Shown here piece by piece: positions 43,201 to 53,321 of a stretch of DNA of 64,000 bases. The translations under genes were made by a program, and so were the position numbers. A model generated the notes under the pieces. The model worked only from the letters and a program-made list of their open reading frames with translations. It made no database searches and was not told where the DNA came from. This DNA comes from Janthinobacterium sp. TB1-E2 (GTDB lineage: Bacteria; Pseudomonadota; Gammaproteobacteria; Burkholderiales; Burkholderiaceae_D), in the NCBI RefSeq assembly GCF_036885605.1, contig NZ_CP142523.1:3348001-3412000 (forward strand). Direction: 5' to 3'. Numbering within the stretch: the first letter of the stretch is position 1; each line of letters starts with the position of its first letter.

Positions 43201-43301
43201 TGCAAGCGATGGCCGGCTTTGCCGTGCCGGCGGCCGCATCGGCGCCATGGTCAGGCCACGGCAATCCGTCGACGCAGATCCAGCTGGCGGCAGTCCATTA
43301 A
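40281..43301 (+). CDS. RTX-type type I secretion substrate with three long modules
   Basis: 1006 residues, no signal peptide. Three tandem modules of ~310 residues start near residues 26, 339 and 648. Each has a glycine/aspartate RTX block (G-G-x-G-x-D type: LAGDDTYYVNHSGD, LGNDILQGGKGDD), a YVFARGDGAD segment, and then SFLAGVNxxQLWFRQVG followed by LEVSTIGTxDKITI, the haemolysin-type calcium-binding related region. Each ends in QLTLPAxTAA-LAPALAQ. Calcium should fold it after export. The C-terminal ~50 residues (SAQLVQAMAGFAVPAAASAP to the end) are the presumed uncleaved secretion signal. The hlyB-hlyD-tolC genes follow directly. No acyltransferase is present, so an adhesin, surface-layer or matrix protein is more likely than a haemolysin. 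ATG 40281, AGGAAA upstream. Confidence 0.85.
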   Translation: MTENNASGSSVSAIDAYLNSSAAAAQRFTGTANADILTGTTGADVLEGLAGDDTYYVNHSGDVIVELANGGSDTVYTSVNYTVADNIENVRLTAGGLTVTGSANTNNVFFVDAAGGNRIDGGGTGNMVNYTASSTGVTATLSGANGPVTAPPGSDVLLNIANIAGSKFDDVLTGNELKNALVGGFGNDILRGGKGDDTLAGMQGDDTYMFARGDGADIIVEGEEAASHNVVSFLAGVNADQLWFRQVGTALEVSTIGTGDKITINAWFSSAAPRIQEFRTAEGRVLLGSDVQNLVQTMAGLAMPAAGQLTLPAATAAALAPALAQNWRTEGPNQPGNGVFTGTANPDIILGTAGADVMVGLAGDDTYYVNHSGDVVVEQAGGGRDTVYASANYTLAANVEEVHVSAADLTVTGNGNDNVFHVDVAGGNVLRGTGTNSTATYAGSKAGATASIVSINESHAARPGSDVLVNISSVTGSGYDDVLSGNELANTLAGGLGNDTLQGGKGSDVLTGGLGDDTYVFARGDGADVVIESSADANYDTIAFLAGVNIDQLWFRQVGNDLEVSTIGTTDKITIRAWNAAVPNIEEFRTAAGHVMRGADVQLLVQAMANLAPPPLGQLTLPAGTAAALAPALAQAWHFNGPTQPTGPTFVGTAGADVINGSTGADLLQGLGGDDTYYVNHSGDFIDERGNGGNDTVYTKVNYTVADNVEYVRLAAAGLTVTGSAYTSNVFHVGTAGGNVLDGGGAGNSLSYATSTTGVTAAFAPVGGPMTARAGSDVLANFNAVIGSKFDDVLTGNELKNILLGGLGNDILQGGKGDDALAGTLGNDTYVFARGDGVDIISEANEAGSRDVVSFLAGVSAEQLWFRQVGTNLEVSTIGTNDKITVNGWYAAAGASIEEFRMADGRVLLGSQVQNLVQAMAGLTPPPAGQLTLPAGTAAILAPVLAQNWRSAQQFSAVSQGGLGGWQADSAQLVQAMAGFAVPAAASAPWSGHGNPSTQIQLAAVH
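40358..41293 (+). repeat. RTX module 1
   Basis: First of three direct ~930-base repeats, from the FTGTANADIL segment to the linker after ALAQNWR. It encodes the TYYVNHSGD, FARGDGAD and LWFRQVG landmarks in the same order as modules 2 and 3. Confidence 0.8.
41294..42222 (+). repeat. RTX module 2
   Basis: Second module, from FTGTANPDIIL. The most diverged in its middle third (TATYAGSKAGATASIVSINE), while the first 30 bases of the TYYVNHSGD block are almost identical in DNA to the other two. Confidence 0.8.
42223..43125 (+). repeat. RTX module 3
   Basis: Third module, from FVGTAGADVI. Closer to module 1 than to module 2 (SKFDDVLTGNELKN is shared by 1 and 3; module 2 has SGYDDVLSGNELAN). Confidence 0.8.
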
Positions 43302-43329
43302 TCAGTTGACATAGCCAGATCCACCCTCC

Positions 43330-43366
43330 GCAGCCGGGCCGGGGCGACCTGCCACGGCCTGGCTGC
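43330..43366 (+). promoter_or_regulatory. Hairpin between RTX gene and its secretion genes
   Basis: GCAGCCGGGCCG (43330-43341) pairs with CGGCCTGGCTGC (43355-43366) with one mismatch and a 13-base loop, without a T run. It sits in the 90-base gap between the RTX stop and hlyB, where RTX operons often lower expression of the exporter relative to the substrate, or it may protect the RTX message. Confidence 0.45.
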
Positions 43367-43391
43367 GCCATTGAATCTCTGATATTGCCCG

Positions 43392-45574
<2,183 letters not shown>

Positions 45575-45578
<4 letters not shown>

Positions 45579-46918
45579 GCGCCGGCCACCGCCTGGCCGC
45601 GTATGGCGAGCTGTTGCAACGTTACGGCCAGGTGCTGCGGCACAGCTGGCGCCAGCGCGCCGCCTTGAGCGGCCCCGTGCTCAGCGAAGACGAGGCGGCC
45701 TTCTTGCCGGCCGCGCTGGCGCTGCAGGAGCGGCCCGTGTCGCTATCGTTGCGCCTGACGGCCAGGGTGCTGATGCTGCTGGTCGGCTGCGTCGTGCTGT
45801 GGGCGGTCTTTGGCCAGGTCGACATCATCGTCAACGCGGCCGGCAAGATCATTCCGTCCGGCAACACCAAGACCATCGCCTCGGTCGACGTGGCGGCCGT
45901 GCGCGCCCTGCATGTGAAGGAAGGGCAAGCCGTCAAGGCGGGCCAGCTGCTGGTGGAACTCGACAGCCGCGGCCCGGACGCCGAACGCGACAAGGCCGCC
46001 GGCGACGCCGTGGCGGCCGCGCTGCAGATGGCCCGCTCGCGCGCGCTGATCGCCGCCATCGACAGCTTGACGCTGCCCAAGCTGGCGGCGCCCGATGGCG
46101 CTTCCGCCGCCCAGCGCGAGGAAGCGCAGGGCCACCTCGATGGCCAGTACGCGAATTTCCGCGCCCGGCTCGCGCATCTCGATGGCGAGATTGCCCGCTA
46201 TGCCCAGGCGTTGCCGCTGGCCACGCAGCGCGCCAGCGACTACAAGGCGCTGCTGGCCACGCGCGACGTGGCCGAACACGCGTGGCTGGAAAAGGAGCAG
46301 GCGCGCATCGACCTGGCAGGCCAGCTGGCGTCGGCCCGCAGCGAGCGCGCGGCCCTGGTGGCGCAGACGCGCAAGGACGCCTACGACGCGCTGACGGAAG
46401 GGGCCAGGGTGGCGGCGGCCAGCGGCCAGGATGCGCGCCGCGCAGGCGCCCGCGGCAGCCTGCTGCGTTTGACGGCGCCCGTCGACGGCACGGTGCAGCA
46501 ACTGAAGCTGCACACGGTGGGCGGCGTCGTGCCGGCCGCGCAGGCGCTGATGCAGATCGTGCCGCGCCAGGGCAAGCTGGAAATTGACGCCGTGCTGGAA
46601 AACCGCGACGTCGGCTTCGTGCAGGTCGGGCAGGCGGTGGCCATCAAGGTCGACGCCTTCGATTACACCAAGTATGGCACCGTGCCCGCCGTCGTCAGCA
46701 GCGTCTCGCGCGACGCTGTCGAGGATGAAAAGAAGGGTCCCGTGTATGCCGTCAGGATCACGCTGCGGCAGCCGTCCATCGTCGTCGACGGCAGATTGGC
46801 GCCGCTGTCGGCCGGCATGGCCGTGCGCGCGGAAATCCGCACGGGGACGAGGAGGGTGATCGAATACGTGCTCTCGCCGCTGGTACAGCACCAGAAGGAG
46901 GCGCTGCATGAACGCTAG
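45575..46918 (+). CDS. hlyD: Type I secretion membrane fusion protein (HlyD-like)
   Basis: 447 residues. A cytoplasmic N-terminus, one membrane helix near 60-82 (LTARVLMLLVGCVVLWAVFG), a lipoyl/barrel-sandwich half (VAAVRALHVKEGQAVKAGQL), a long coiled-coil region (residues ~140-290, Ala/Arg/Glu-rich), the second lipoyl half (LLRLTAPVDGTVQQLKLHTV) and a beta-barrel end (EIRTGTRRVIEYVLSPLVQH). It bridges HlyB and the outer-membrane channel. ATG overlaps hlyB by four bases and the 3' end overlaps the tolC-type gene by 11. Confidence 0.94.
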
Positions 46919-48272
46919 ACGCCGCGCCATGACCGCCATCGCCATCGCCGCCAGCTTGCTGCTGGCCAGTGCTGCGGCGCAGGCGGGCGAGTTCGAGGCC
47001 GCGCCATGCCCGTCCGATTACGAGGCGGGCGTGCCCTTGACCCTGCCGGCGGCCGTCGACCTGGCCCTGTGCCGCAACGCGCAGGTGCATGGCGCCTGGG
47101 CCGGCATACGGCTGCAGGCGGCCGGCGTGGGCGAGGCCAGAGCCGCCTTTCTGCCGACCCTGAATGCGGGCCTGAGCCGGGTGCACGACCGCACGGCTTA
47201 TCCGGGCGCCAGCACGCCGTCCGGTAGCTTGAACAGCAATACGGGCTCGCTCAATCTGTCCTGGCGTCTGTTCGACTTCGGCGGGCGCGCGGCGGGCCAG
47301 CGTTCGGCGCAAGCCTTGCTCGACGCGGCCCTGGCCAACCGCGACGCCGTGCTGCAAAAGACCCTGGCGGCCACCGTCAGCGCGTATTTCGACGCGCAGA
47401 CGGCGCGGGCCAACGTGCGGATGCGCGAGGAGTACCGGGCGCTGGCCAATGAAACGGTGCTGGCCACGCAGCGCCGCGCGCAGCGGGGACTGGGTTCGCA
47501 CAGCGACACCCTGCAGGCGACAAGCGCGCTGGCCAAGGCGGCCCTGGGCGCCAGCCGCGCCGATGGCGAGTTCCAGAAGGCGCACGCCGTGCTTGTCTAT
47601 ACGCTGGGTTTGCCGGCCGAGGCGGGCGTGGTGCTGGATGACGAAGCGGATGCCCCGGTGGCGGGCTTGGGCGAAGATCTGCACACCTGGCTGGCGCTGG
47701 CCCAGGCGCGGCACCCGGCCATCATGGCTGCGCAGGCGCAGCTGGCGGCCGCGCGCGAACGGGTGGCCGTGAGCGAGTCGGAAGGCCGTCCCAGCATCGA
47801 CCTGACGGCCAATATCTACCAGAACGGCCGCCCCAACCAGGGCTTGTCCGCCGCGTCCACGCGCGAAACCCTGGTGGGCATCTCATTGAACATCCCCCTG
47901 TTCGACGGTTTTGCGCGCCGCTACAAGGTGCGCGGCGCGCTGGCGCAGGCCGGGCAAAGGGAAGCCGAGGCGCAAGACGTAAAGCAGCAGACCCTGATGG
48001 AACTGGTGAAAACGCATGCGGAAGCGAGCACGGCGCTGGCCAACCTGGCCGCCTCGCAAGCGTGGCTGGACGCCGCGCGCGATGCCCAGGCCAGCGTGCA
48101 GCGCAAGTTCGGCCTGGGCGCGGCCGATATCCTGGAAATGCTGAACACCCAGTCGGCGCTGCTCGAGGCGCAGCAGGAACGCATCCGTTGCCAGGCGGAA
48201 TGGCGTTCGGCCCGGCTGCGTCTGCTGGCCAGCGCCGGCGTGCTGGGACGGGAGGCCATTGCAGGTCGCTAA
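46908..48272 (+). CDS. TolC-family outer membrane efflux protein
   Basis: 454 residues. Signal peptide (MTAIAIAASLLLASAAAQAG) and two outer-membrane-factor repeats: the first from PLTLPAAVDLALCRNAQVHG, the second from WLALAQARHPAIMAAQAQLA. NLSWRLFDFGGRAAGQ and ISLNIPLFDGFARRYKV are the typical strand-helix junctions. It forms the trimeric outer-membrane channel for the RTX exporter. A strong ribosome site AAGGAGG is inside the hlyD gene. Last gene of the type I secretion operon. Confidence 0.93.
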   Translation: MNARRRAMTAIAIAASLLLASAAAQAGEFEAAPCPSDYEAGVPLTLPAAVDLALCRNAQVHGAWAGIRLQAAGVGEARAAFLPTLNAGLSRVHDRTAYPGASTPSGSLNSNTGSLNLSWRLFDFGGRAAGQRSAQALLDAALANRDAVLQKTLAATVSAYFDAQTARANVRMREEYRALANETVLATQRRAQRGLGSHSDTLQATSALAKAALGASRADGEFQKAHAVLVYTLGLPAEAGVVLDDEADAPVAGLGEDLHTWLALAQARHPAIMAAQAQLAAARERVAVSESEGRPSIDLTANIYQNGRPNQGLSAASTRETLVGISLNIPLFDGFARRYKVRGALAQAGQREAEAQDVKQQTLMELVKTHAEASTALANLAASQAWLDAARDAQASVQRKFGLGAADILEMLNTQSALLEAQQERIRCQAEWRSARLRLLASAGVLGREAIAGR

Positions 48273-48313
48273 CAGGCGCATTCCGCGCGCCATGCCGGCG
48301 CAATTGTGACTAT

Positions 48314-48328
48314 ATTAGCGTAGCTAAT
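48314..48328. promoter_or_regulatory. Perfect palindrome before the VOC gene
   Basis: ATTAGC-GTA-GCTAAT, a 6-3-6 inverted repeat starting inside TATATT (48311-48316), a possible -10 element, and 26 bases before the ATG. A repressor bound here would block that promoter. No known consensus was matched. Confidence 0.45.
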
Positions 48329-48353
48329 CCACACACCGGCCAAGGGAGACATC

Positions 48354-48851
48354 ATGCACAGCATACAAAAGATTACCCCGTGTTTATGGTTCAACGGCCA
48401 CGCCGAGGCGGCGGCCCTGTTTTATACGGGGATATTCCCCAATTCGAAGATCGGCCAGATCCTGCGCTATGGCGAGGAGGGCAAGGAAATCCACGGCCAG
48501 GAGCCGGGCAGCGTGCTGACTGTCGCGTTTGAACTCGACGGCCAGACGTTCACGGGCTTGAATGGCGGTCCCCTGTTTCAGTTTTCCGAGGCGATCTCGT
48601 TCCAGGTCAATTGCGAAACCCAGGACGAGGTCGACCACTACTGGAACCAGTTGTCCGAAGGCGGGCCCCTGGAAGCGCAGCAGTGCGGCTGGCTCAAGGA
48701 CCAGTTCGGCGTGTCCTGGCAAATCGTGCCCACCATCATGGTCAAGCTGCTGGGCGATCCCGACCCGATCAAGGCCCAGCGCGTGATGAAAGCCATGATG
48801 GGCATGAAAAAGATCGACATCGACGAGATCAAGCGGGCTTACGCGGGCTAG
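48354..48851 (+). CDS. VOC-superfamily protein (PhnB-like)
   Basis: 165 residues, a glyoxalase/bleomycin-resistance fold. It starts with the PhnB-type pattern KITPCLWFNGHAEAAALFYT, then SVLTVAFELDGQTFTGLNGG and a C-terminal CGWLKDQFGVSWQIVP. The C-terminal MMGMKKIDIDEIKRAYAG is usual for this subfamily (annotated as 3-demethylubiquinone-9 3-methyltransferase-like, a misnomer). No reaction can be assigned. AGGGAG before ATG 48354; single gene. Confidence 0.88.
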   Translation: MHSIQKITPCLWFNGHAEAAALFYTGIFPNSKIGQILRYGEEGKEIHGQEPGSVLTVAFELDGQTFTGLNGGPLFQFSEAISFQVNCETQDEVDHYWNQLSEGGPLEAQQCGWLKDQFGVSWQIVPTIMVKLLGDPDPIKAQRVMKAMMGMKKIDIDEIKRAYAG

Positions 48852-48898
48852 CCTGGTCCGTCAGGCAGCGGTGCGCCCTGTCCAAGATGGCCGGCATT

Positions 48899-48907
48899 TG
48901 CTATAGT
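48899..48907 (+). promoter_or_regulatory. Extended -10 element of purT
   Basis: TG-C-TATAGT, an extended -10 that needs little of a -35 element, 36 bases before the purT ATG. Confidence 0.45.
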
Positions 48908-48942
48908 CCCAGCCATCTTTCCATCCGCCTACAGACCCTGCC

Positions 48943-50172
48943 ATGACCACTAGCACCAGCAGCACCATCGCGCCCCGCACCTTCGGCACGCCCCTGTCTT
49001 CCACCGCCATCAAAGTCATGCTGCTGGGCTCGGGTGAACTGGGCAAGGAAGTGATCATGTCGCTGCAGCGCCTGGGCGTGGAAGTGATCGCCGTCGACCG
49101 CTATCCGAACGCGCCGGGCCACCCGGTGGCGCACCGCTCGCACGTGATCGACATGAGCGACGGCGTGGCCCTGGCCGCCCTGATCGAACTGGAAAAGCCC
49201 GATCTGATCGTGCCCGAAATCGAAGCCATCGCCACCGATACGCTGGCGGCGCTGGAAGCGGCCGGGCAAATCACGTGCATCCCGAACGCGCGCGCGGCCG
49301 TGCTGACGATGAACCGCGAAGGCATCCGCACCTTGGCGGCCGAGACCCTGGGCGTGGCCACGTCGCCCTACCGCTTCGCCAGCAGCCTGCGGGAGTTGCA
49401 GCTTGCCTGCCAGGAGATCGGCTTTCCGTGCGTCGTGAAACCCGTGATGTCGTCGTCGGGCAAGGGCCAGTCCAAACTCGATGGCGCCGCGGACGTGGAT
49501 GCGGCGTGGGCGTATGCGGCCAGCGGCAGCCGTGTCGATACGGGCCGGGTCATCGTCGAGGGTTTCATCGACTTCGATTACGAAATCACCTTGCTGACCG
49601 TGCGTGCCGTCGGCGCTTCGGGACAGATCGAGACGCAGTTCTGCGAGCCGATCGGCCACTTGCAGGTGCATGGCGACTACGTGGAATCGTGGCAGCCGGC
49701 CCGCATGGCGCCGCTGGCCCTCGAGCGTTCGCGCGACATCGCCCGCAAGGTGACGGACAACCTGGGCGGCCTGGGCCTGTTCGGCGTGGAGCTGTTCGTC
49801 AAGGACGACATGGTGTGGTTCTCGGAAGTGAGCCCCCGTCCGCACGACACGGGCATGGTCACCATGGCCAGCCAGGTGCAGAGCGAATTCGAGCTGCACG
49901 CGAAAGCCATCCTCGGCTTGCCCGTCAACGTGGCCCTGCGTTCGCCCGGCGCCTCGGCCGTCATCTACGGCCAGCTGGAAGCGAAAGGCATCGCCTTCGA
50001 AGGCGTGGCCGACGCCTTGAGCGTGCCGGGCGCGGACTTGCGCCTGTTCGGCAAGCCGGAATCATTCGCCCGCCGCCGCATGGGCGTGGCGCTGGCCACG
50101 GCCGACGATATCGACACGGCCCGCGCGCGCGCCGTGCTGGCTGCGTCCAAAGTCAAACCGGTGGTCCGCTGA
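48943..50172 (+). CDS. purT: Formate-dependent phosphoribosylglycinamide formyltransferase
   Basis: 409 residues, an ATP-grasp enzyme making FGAR from GAR, formate and ATP, the PurN-independent route that feeds PurL (encoded at 2109). N-terminal [20 protein letters not shown], the ATP-grasp lysines in [31 protein letters not shown], and the metal-binding end [20 protein letters not shown]. Cytoplasmic, usual length. The TGA overlaps the next ATG by one base (TGATG), so the following unknown gene is co-translated. Confidence 0.96.
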   Translation: MTTSTSSTIAPRTFGTPLSSTAIKVMLLGSGELGKEVIMSLQRLGVEVIAVDRYPNAPGHPVAHRSHVIDMSDGVALAALIELEKPDLIVPEIEAIATDTLAALEAAGQITCIPNARAAVLTMNREGIRTLAAETLGVATSPYRFASSLRELQLACQEIGFPCVVKPVMSSSGKGQSKLDGAADVDAAWAYAASGSRVDTGRVIVEGFIDFDYEITLLTVRAVGASGQIETQFCEPIGHLQVHGDYVESWQPARMAPLALERSRDIARKVTDNLGGLGLFGVELFVKDDMVWFSEVSPRPHDTGMVTMASQVQSEFELHAKAILGLPVNVALRSPGASAVIYGQLEAKGIAFEGVADALSVPGADLRLFGKPESFARRRMGVALATADDIDTARARAVLAASKVKPVVR

Positions 50173-50609
50173 TGCCAGAGGCCAGCCTGCCGCAGGCCGA
50201 CGCCGGTGGCGACGACATCAAGCGCAAGCTGCGTGGCTACATCGCGCGGCGCAACCTGGCCGGCGCCGCCAACGATTGCAAGTGGAACGAACTGCTGGCT
50301 TTCATGCGCGGACGCACCGACTGGGCGCCGTCGTACCGTTACGGCTCCGTCACCGGCTATGTGTCGCGCTGGGATACGGAATGGGATTACCACCCGCCGT
50401 TCCCGTTCCTGGGCGTGGAATGGTTCGATATCAGCCTGTACTCGGAAGAACACGTGGCCATGCTGCTGCCCAAGAAAATCATCGACCACGGCGTGTGGAT
50501 CGTGCCGGAGCTCGAGCGCATCGGTTTCGATTTCGAAGTGCGGGACCGGGTGGCGCGTATCTGGGGCTATTTGCCCCGCAATTATCACGATTTCCCACCC
50601 GCCGACTAA
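50172..50609 (+). CDS. DUF6678-like protein coupled to purT
   Basis: 145 residues, cytoplasmic. Core: KWNELLAFMRGRTDWAPSYR, then VSRWDTEWDYHPPFPFLGVE and WFDISLYSEEHVAMLLPKKI, a pattern rich in Trp and aromatic residues which I associate with DUF6678. Function unknown; such small aromatic single-domain proteins are often immunity-type, which is not shown here. ATG 50172 shares one base with the purT stop. Confidence 0.7.
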   Translation: MPEASLPQADAGGDDIKRKLRGYIARRNLAGAANDCKWNELLAFMRGRTDWAPSYRYGSVTGYVSRWDTEWDYHPPFPFLGVEWFDISLYSEEHVAMLLPKKIIDHGVWIVPELERIGFDFEVRDRVARIWGYLPRNYHDFPPAD

Positions 50610-50624
50610 TTCAAAGACTCTCTC

Positions 50625-51362
50625 ATGCCTGATAACGAGATTCCCCAAGTGCCACAACCGGACGACGCCGTCGTCGGCAAGGAAGCGGGCGCGCAGATGC
50701 TGGCCACGGCGTGCGCCGCGCGCGACGCCTTCTATGCTACTTTGGGCGCCGTTGACGCCGACGTGCTGGCGCCGCTGGTCAACCCGGCCTTCATGGGCGG
50801 CCCGCGCTGGCCATCGTTGCGCCAGGCCTGGCGGGTAATCCGCCGCAATGATTCCATTCTCATCGCCAGCGATGGCTTGAGCGATCCGTTCGAGGATGAC
50901 GACGACGTGTTTGTGCCGCGCGGCCACCTGCTGGAAGTGTGCATCGAGGCGCCGCCATCCGCCTTCAACGGCGGTCCGGTGCAGGCATCGTGGCTGTTCG
51001 ATCTGGTCTACCAGGTCAGCCAGAACGTGGCCGATCATGGCTCCATCGATTTGCTGGTGCAGCGCCACGGCAGCGTGTCGATGGCGCTGGACTTGCAAGA
51101 TGCACCCAAGGGCCTCGAAGACGAAAACGAACAGGTGGGCGTGCTGCTGGCCCAGGGCGCAAGCACCATCCCGTCGTCCTTCGGCACGCCGTATGGCGAA
51201 GTGATGCTGCTGACGCTCACCGCGCTGCAGCCGGCCGAACTGGCATACATCTGCGAGGCGGAAGACAAGGCCCAAGCGCGGCGCGACCTGGCCGCCGCGC
51301 TGGCCGCGTCGCCTGCGGGGCATTGGAGCGTGGCCCAGCGGCCGGCCGTCATTCCCCGCTAG
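50625..51362 (+). CDS. Hypothetical protein, possibly SUFU-like
   Basis: 245 residues, cytoplasmic, acidic. Visible stretches: RWPSLRQAWRVIRRNDSILI, ASDGLSDPFEDDDDVFV, ASWLFDLVYQVSQNVADHGS, TPYGEVMLLTLTALQPAELA. The layout recalls suppressor-of-fused-domain proteins of bacteria, but the match is from memory and weak. 15 bases after the DUF6678-like gene, so probably in the purT operon. The 3' end overlaps the convergent TPR gene by 14 bases. Confidence 0.6.
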   Translation: MPDNEIPQVPQPDDAVVGKEAGAQMLATACAARDAFYATLGAVDADVLAPLVNPAFMGGPRWPSLRQAWRVIRRNDSILIASDGLSDPFEDDDDVFVPRGHLLEVCIEAPPSAFNGGPVQASWLFDLVYQVSQNVADHGSIDLLVQRHGSVSMALDLQDAPKGLEDENEQVGVLLAQGASTIPSSFGTPYGEVMLLTLTALQPAELAYICEAEDKAQARRDLAAALAASPAGHWSVAQRPAVIPR

Positions 51363-52050
51363 GTTCTTCGACCGGCGGCACAGCCGGTTCTTCCGCTTTC
51401 GGCGCTTCCTTCGCCTCCACGACGGCGGGCGCCGGCGGCGGCTCGCGCCACTTGCCCGCCGCTTTCAGCTTGTTCTTCAGCCCCGGCAAGGGGAAACCCA
51501 GCGCATAGGCTTTTTGCGCGTGCGCGCTGGCCTTCTCGTATTCCTTCTTCTTTGCATACATCAGGCCCAGGTTGTACTGGATGGTGGCCTGGTCCGGCGC
51601 CAGGCGGCTGGCAGCGTCCAGCTGTTCCAGCGCCATCGCATCCTGGCCCGTGGACAGCAAATAGCTGCCATACACCATGCGCGCCGTCACGTCGTGCGGC
51701 GCGAAGGCGATCGCCCGTTCGAAGTAGCAGCTGACCGTGTAGCGGGCGCCCACCGGCTGCGCGCTTTTCAGCCGCAATCCCAGCTTGGCCATCGACGCCA
51801 GCGCCCGGTGGTGGTTCGGGAAATGTTCGAGCGTGTAGCTGATGTCGGCGCCCAGGCTGCCCGTCATGCCTTGCGTGAGCGTTTCCACGGCGCGCGAAAA
51901 ATGGAATTTTTCGACCACGGACAGCCCGTCGCGGTCTTCCGCGCTCGTGTAGTCGCCGCCCGGCGTGCGCTTGACGTAGGGCGGACACTCGGCGGCAGTG
52001 ACGCTGGCGCAGCAGGCGGCGAGGGTGCAGGCTAACAAGCAATGCTTCAT
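51349..52050 (-). CDS. Exported TPR-repeat protein
   Basis: 233 residues. Signal peptide MKHCLLACTLAACCASVTAA. The mature part has TPR-like helical pairs (YFERAIAFAPHDVTARMVYG, GQDAMALEQLDAASRLAPDQ, NLGLMYAKKKEYEKASAHAQ) and a C-terminal Pro/Glu/Ala-rich tail (residues ~205-233). The ATG overlaps the glycosyltransferase stop (ATGA) and AGGAG lies inside that gene, so it is the last gene of the leftward exosortase-A operon. Probably a periplasmic scaffold in EPS or glycan handling (inference). Confidence 0.78.
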   Translation of the reverse strand: MKHCLLACTLAACCASVTAAECPPYVKRTPGGDYTSAEDRDGLSVVEKFHFSRAVETLTQGMTGSLGADISYTLEHFPNHHRALASMAKLGLRLKSAQPVGARYTVSCYFERAIAFAPHDVTARMVYGSYLLSTGQDAMALEQLDAASRLAPDQATIQYNLGLMYAKKKEYEKASAHAQKAYALGFPLPGLKNKLKAAGKWREPPPAPAVVEAKEAPKAEEPAVPPVEEPSGE

Positions 52051-53321
52051 GTCGGACTCCTGTGGCTGACCTGGTCGAGCAAATCGGCCAGGGCGTTGCT
52101 GCGGGCTTGCCGCGATTGCAGGGCGATGGCCGTGGGGCTGGCCAGCGGGGCGCGGCCCTGGCGCGCCAGTTCCAGAAAGCGCAGCAGGGCGCGCGCGCAA
52201 TCGCCGCTGGACGCCAGCTGGCCGATGGTATCGATGCCGCAGTGGCGCAGCTTGGCCGCGCTGTCGCCGGCCAGGTCGGTCAGCGCGAGGATGGGCCGGC
52301 GGCAGCGCAGGTATTCATACAACTTGGCGGGAATCTGTTCGTTGCAGTTGGCCGCCTGCAGCAGCAGCAAGCCGTCGGCGGCCAGCATTTCGCGCAGCGC
52401 ATCCTCGTGCGGCTGCAACGGTTCCAGGCTCACCAGATCCAGGATGCCGTATTTCGCCAGCAATCCCGCCAGCCACGCATCGTGGCCCGTGGCACGCAGC
52501 ACCATCTGGAAATTGCGGGCGTGCAGCACGCCGTCGTGGCGCAGGCGGGCCAGGGCTTCGAACAGCGGCTGCGGATCGCGCTCGGACGGGTAGATCACGC
52601 CGCTGTGCAGCAGCAGGAAGCGGCTGCGGTGGCCGCGCGGCCCGGCCAGCGGCGCGGCGTCCGCGTCATCGTCGTGGCCATTTTCGATCAGGCAGAAGCG
52701 TTCGCGCCCCACTTGCGCCAGGCGCCGCTGGTGGGCCGCCATGGCGCCCGGCGTGGTGCAGACGATGGCCGCGCTGCGCGCCGCGATGCGCTGTTCGATC
52801 CACGCATGCATGCGGTGCAGGCGGGGCTCGGGCGGATACGGCGCCAGCGGGTCGCTGTCGTCGAGCATGGGGTCGCGCTGGTCGGCGATCCACGGCAGGC
52901 CGCTGAGTTTTTGCAGGGTCATCGCGATCAGGTGCGCCGTGGCGATCGGGTATGTCGACCAGATGGCGTCGGGGCGGTATTCGCGGATCATGCGCAGGCC
53001 GGCCGGCACGGCGCTCAGCCACCAGGAACTCCAGCGATCGGGCAGCGCCAGGCAGCGCGGATAGCGCCCGGCGATGGACAGATGGCGCGCCGCGTCGAGC
53101 GCCAGGGTGCGCCGCACGGTGGCTTGTGTGCCGATCTGCGCCAGTTGCGTATTGCCCCGCTGCGCATACGCGAGCGGCGACGGGCTGAGCACGAGCGGCT
53201 GCCAGCCGCAGTCGGGCAAATGGCGCGCAAAACCCAGCGTGCGCAGGATGCCGCTGCCGCCGGCAAACGGCGGGAAATGGTAGGCGACCATCAGCACCCG
53301 TTTTGGCGATGTCATTACCAT
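52047..53321 (-). CDS. Glycosyltransferase, exosortase-A locus
   Basis: 424 residues, GT4-like (GT-B fold). N-terminal RVLMVAYHFPPFAGGSGILR, the sugar-acceptor domain, then DAIWSTYPIATAHLIAMTLQ and GLPWIADQRDPMLDDSDPLA. The C-terminal domain has FLLLHSGVIYPSERDPQPLF and ADGLLLLQAANCNEQIPAKL followed by YEYLRCRRPILAL, the usual nucleotide-sugar binding E-x7-E region with the first Glu in CNEQIPAKLYEYLR. It probably adds a sugar to the EPS or protein glycan at the membrane. ATG 53321 overlaps the hydrolase stop by seven bases; ATG 53315 is also possible. Confidence 0.85.
   Translation of the reverse strand: MVMTSPKRVLMVAYHFPPFAGGSGILRTLGFARHLPDCGWQPLVLSPSPLAYAQRGNTQLAQIGTQATVRRTLALDAARHLSIAGRYPRCLALPDRWSSWWLSAVPAGLRMIREYRPDAIWSTYPIATAHLIAMTLQKLSGLPWIADQRDPMLDDSDPLAPYPPEPRLHRMHAWIEQRIAARSAAIVCTTPGAMAAHQRRLAQVGRERFCLIENGHDDDADAAPLAGPRGHRSRFLLLHSGVIYPSERDPQPLFEALARLRHDGVLHARNFQMVLRATGHDAWLAGLLAKYGILDLVSLEPLQPHEDALREMLAADGLLLLQAANCNEQIPAKLYEYLRCRRPILALTDLAGDSAAKLRHCGIDTIGQLASSGDCARALLRFLELARQGRAPLASPTAIALQSRQARSNALADLLDQVSHRSPT

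Noticed and set aside
40260-43205. 981-codon open frame opposite the RTX gene
   Set aside because: Mirror of the three RTX modules; its repeats follow exactly those of the forward gene and it has no recognisable domain.
40281-43301. RTX haemolysin toxin
   Set aside because: No acyltransferase gene and no hydrophobic pore-forming region; the modular layout suits a surface or matrix protein.
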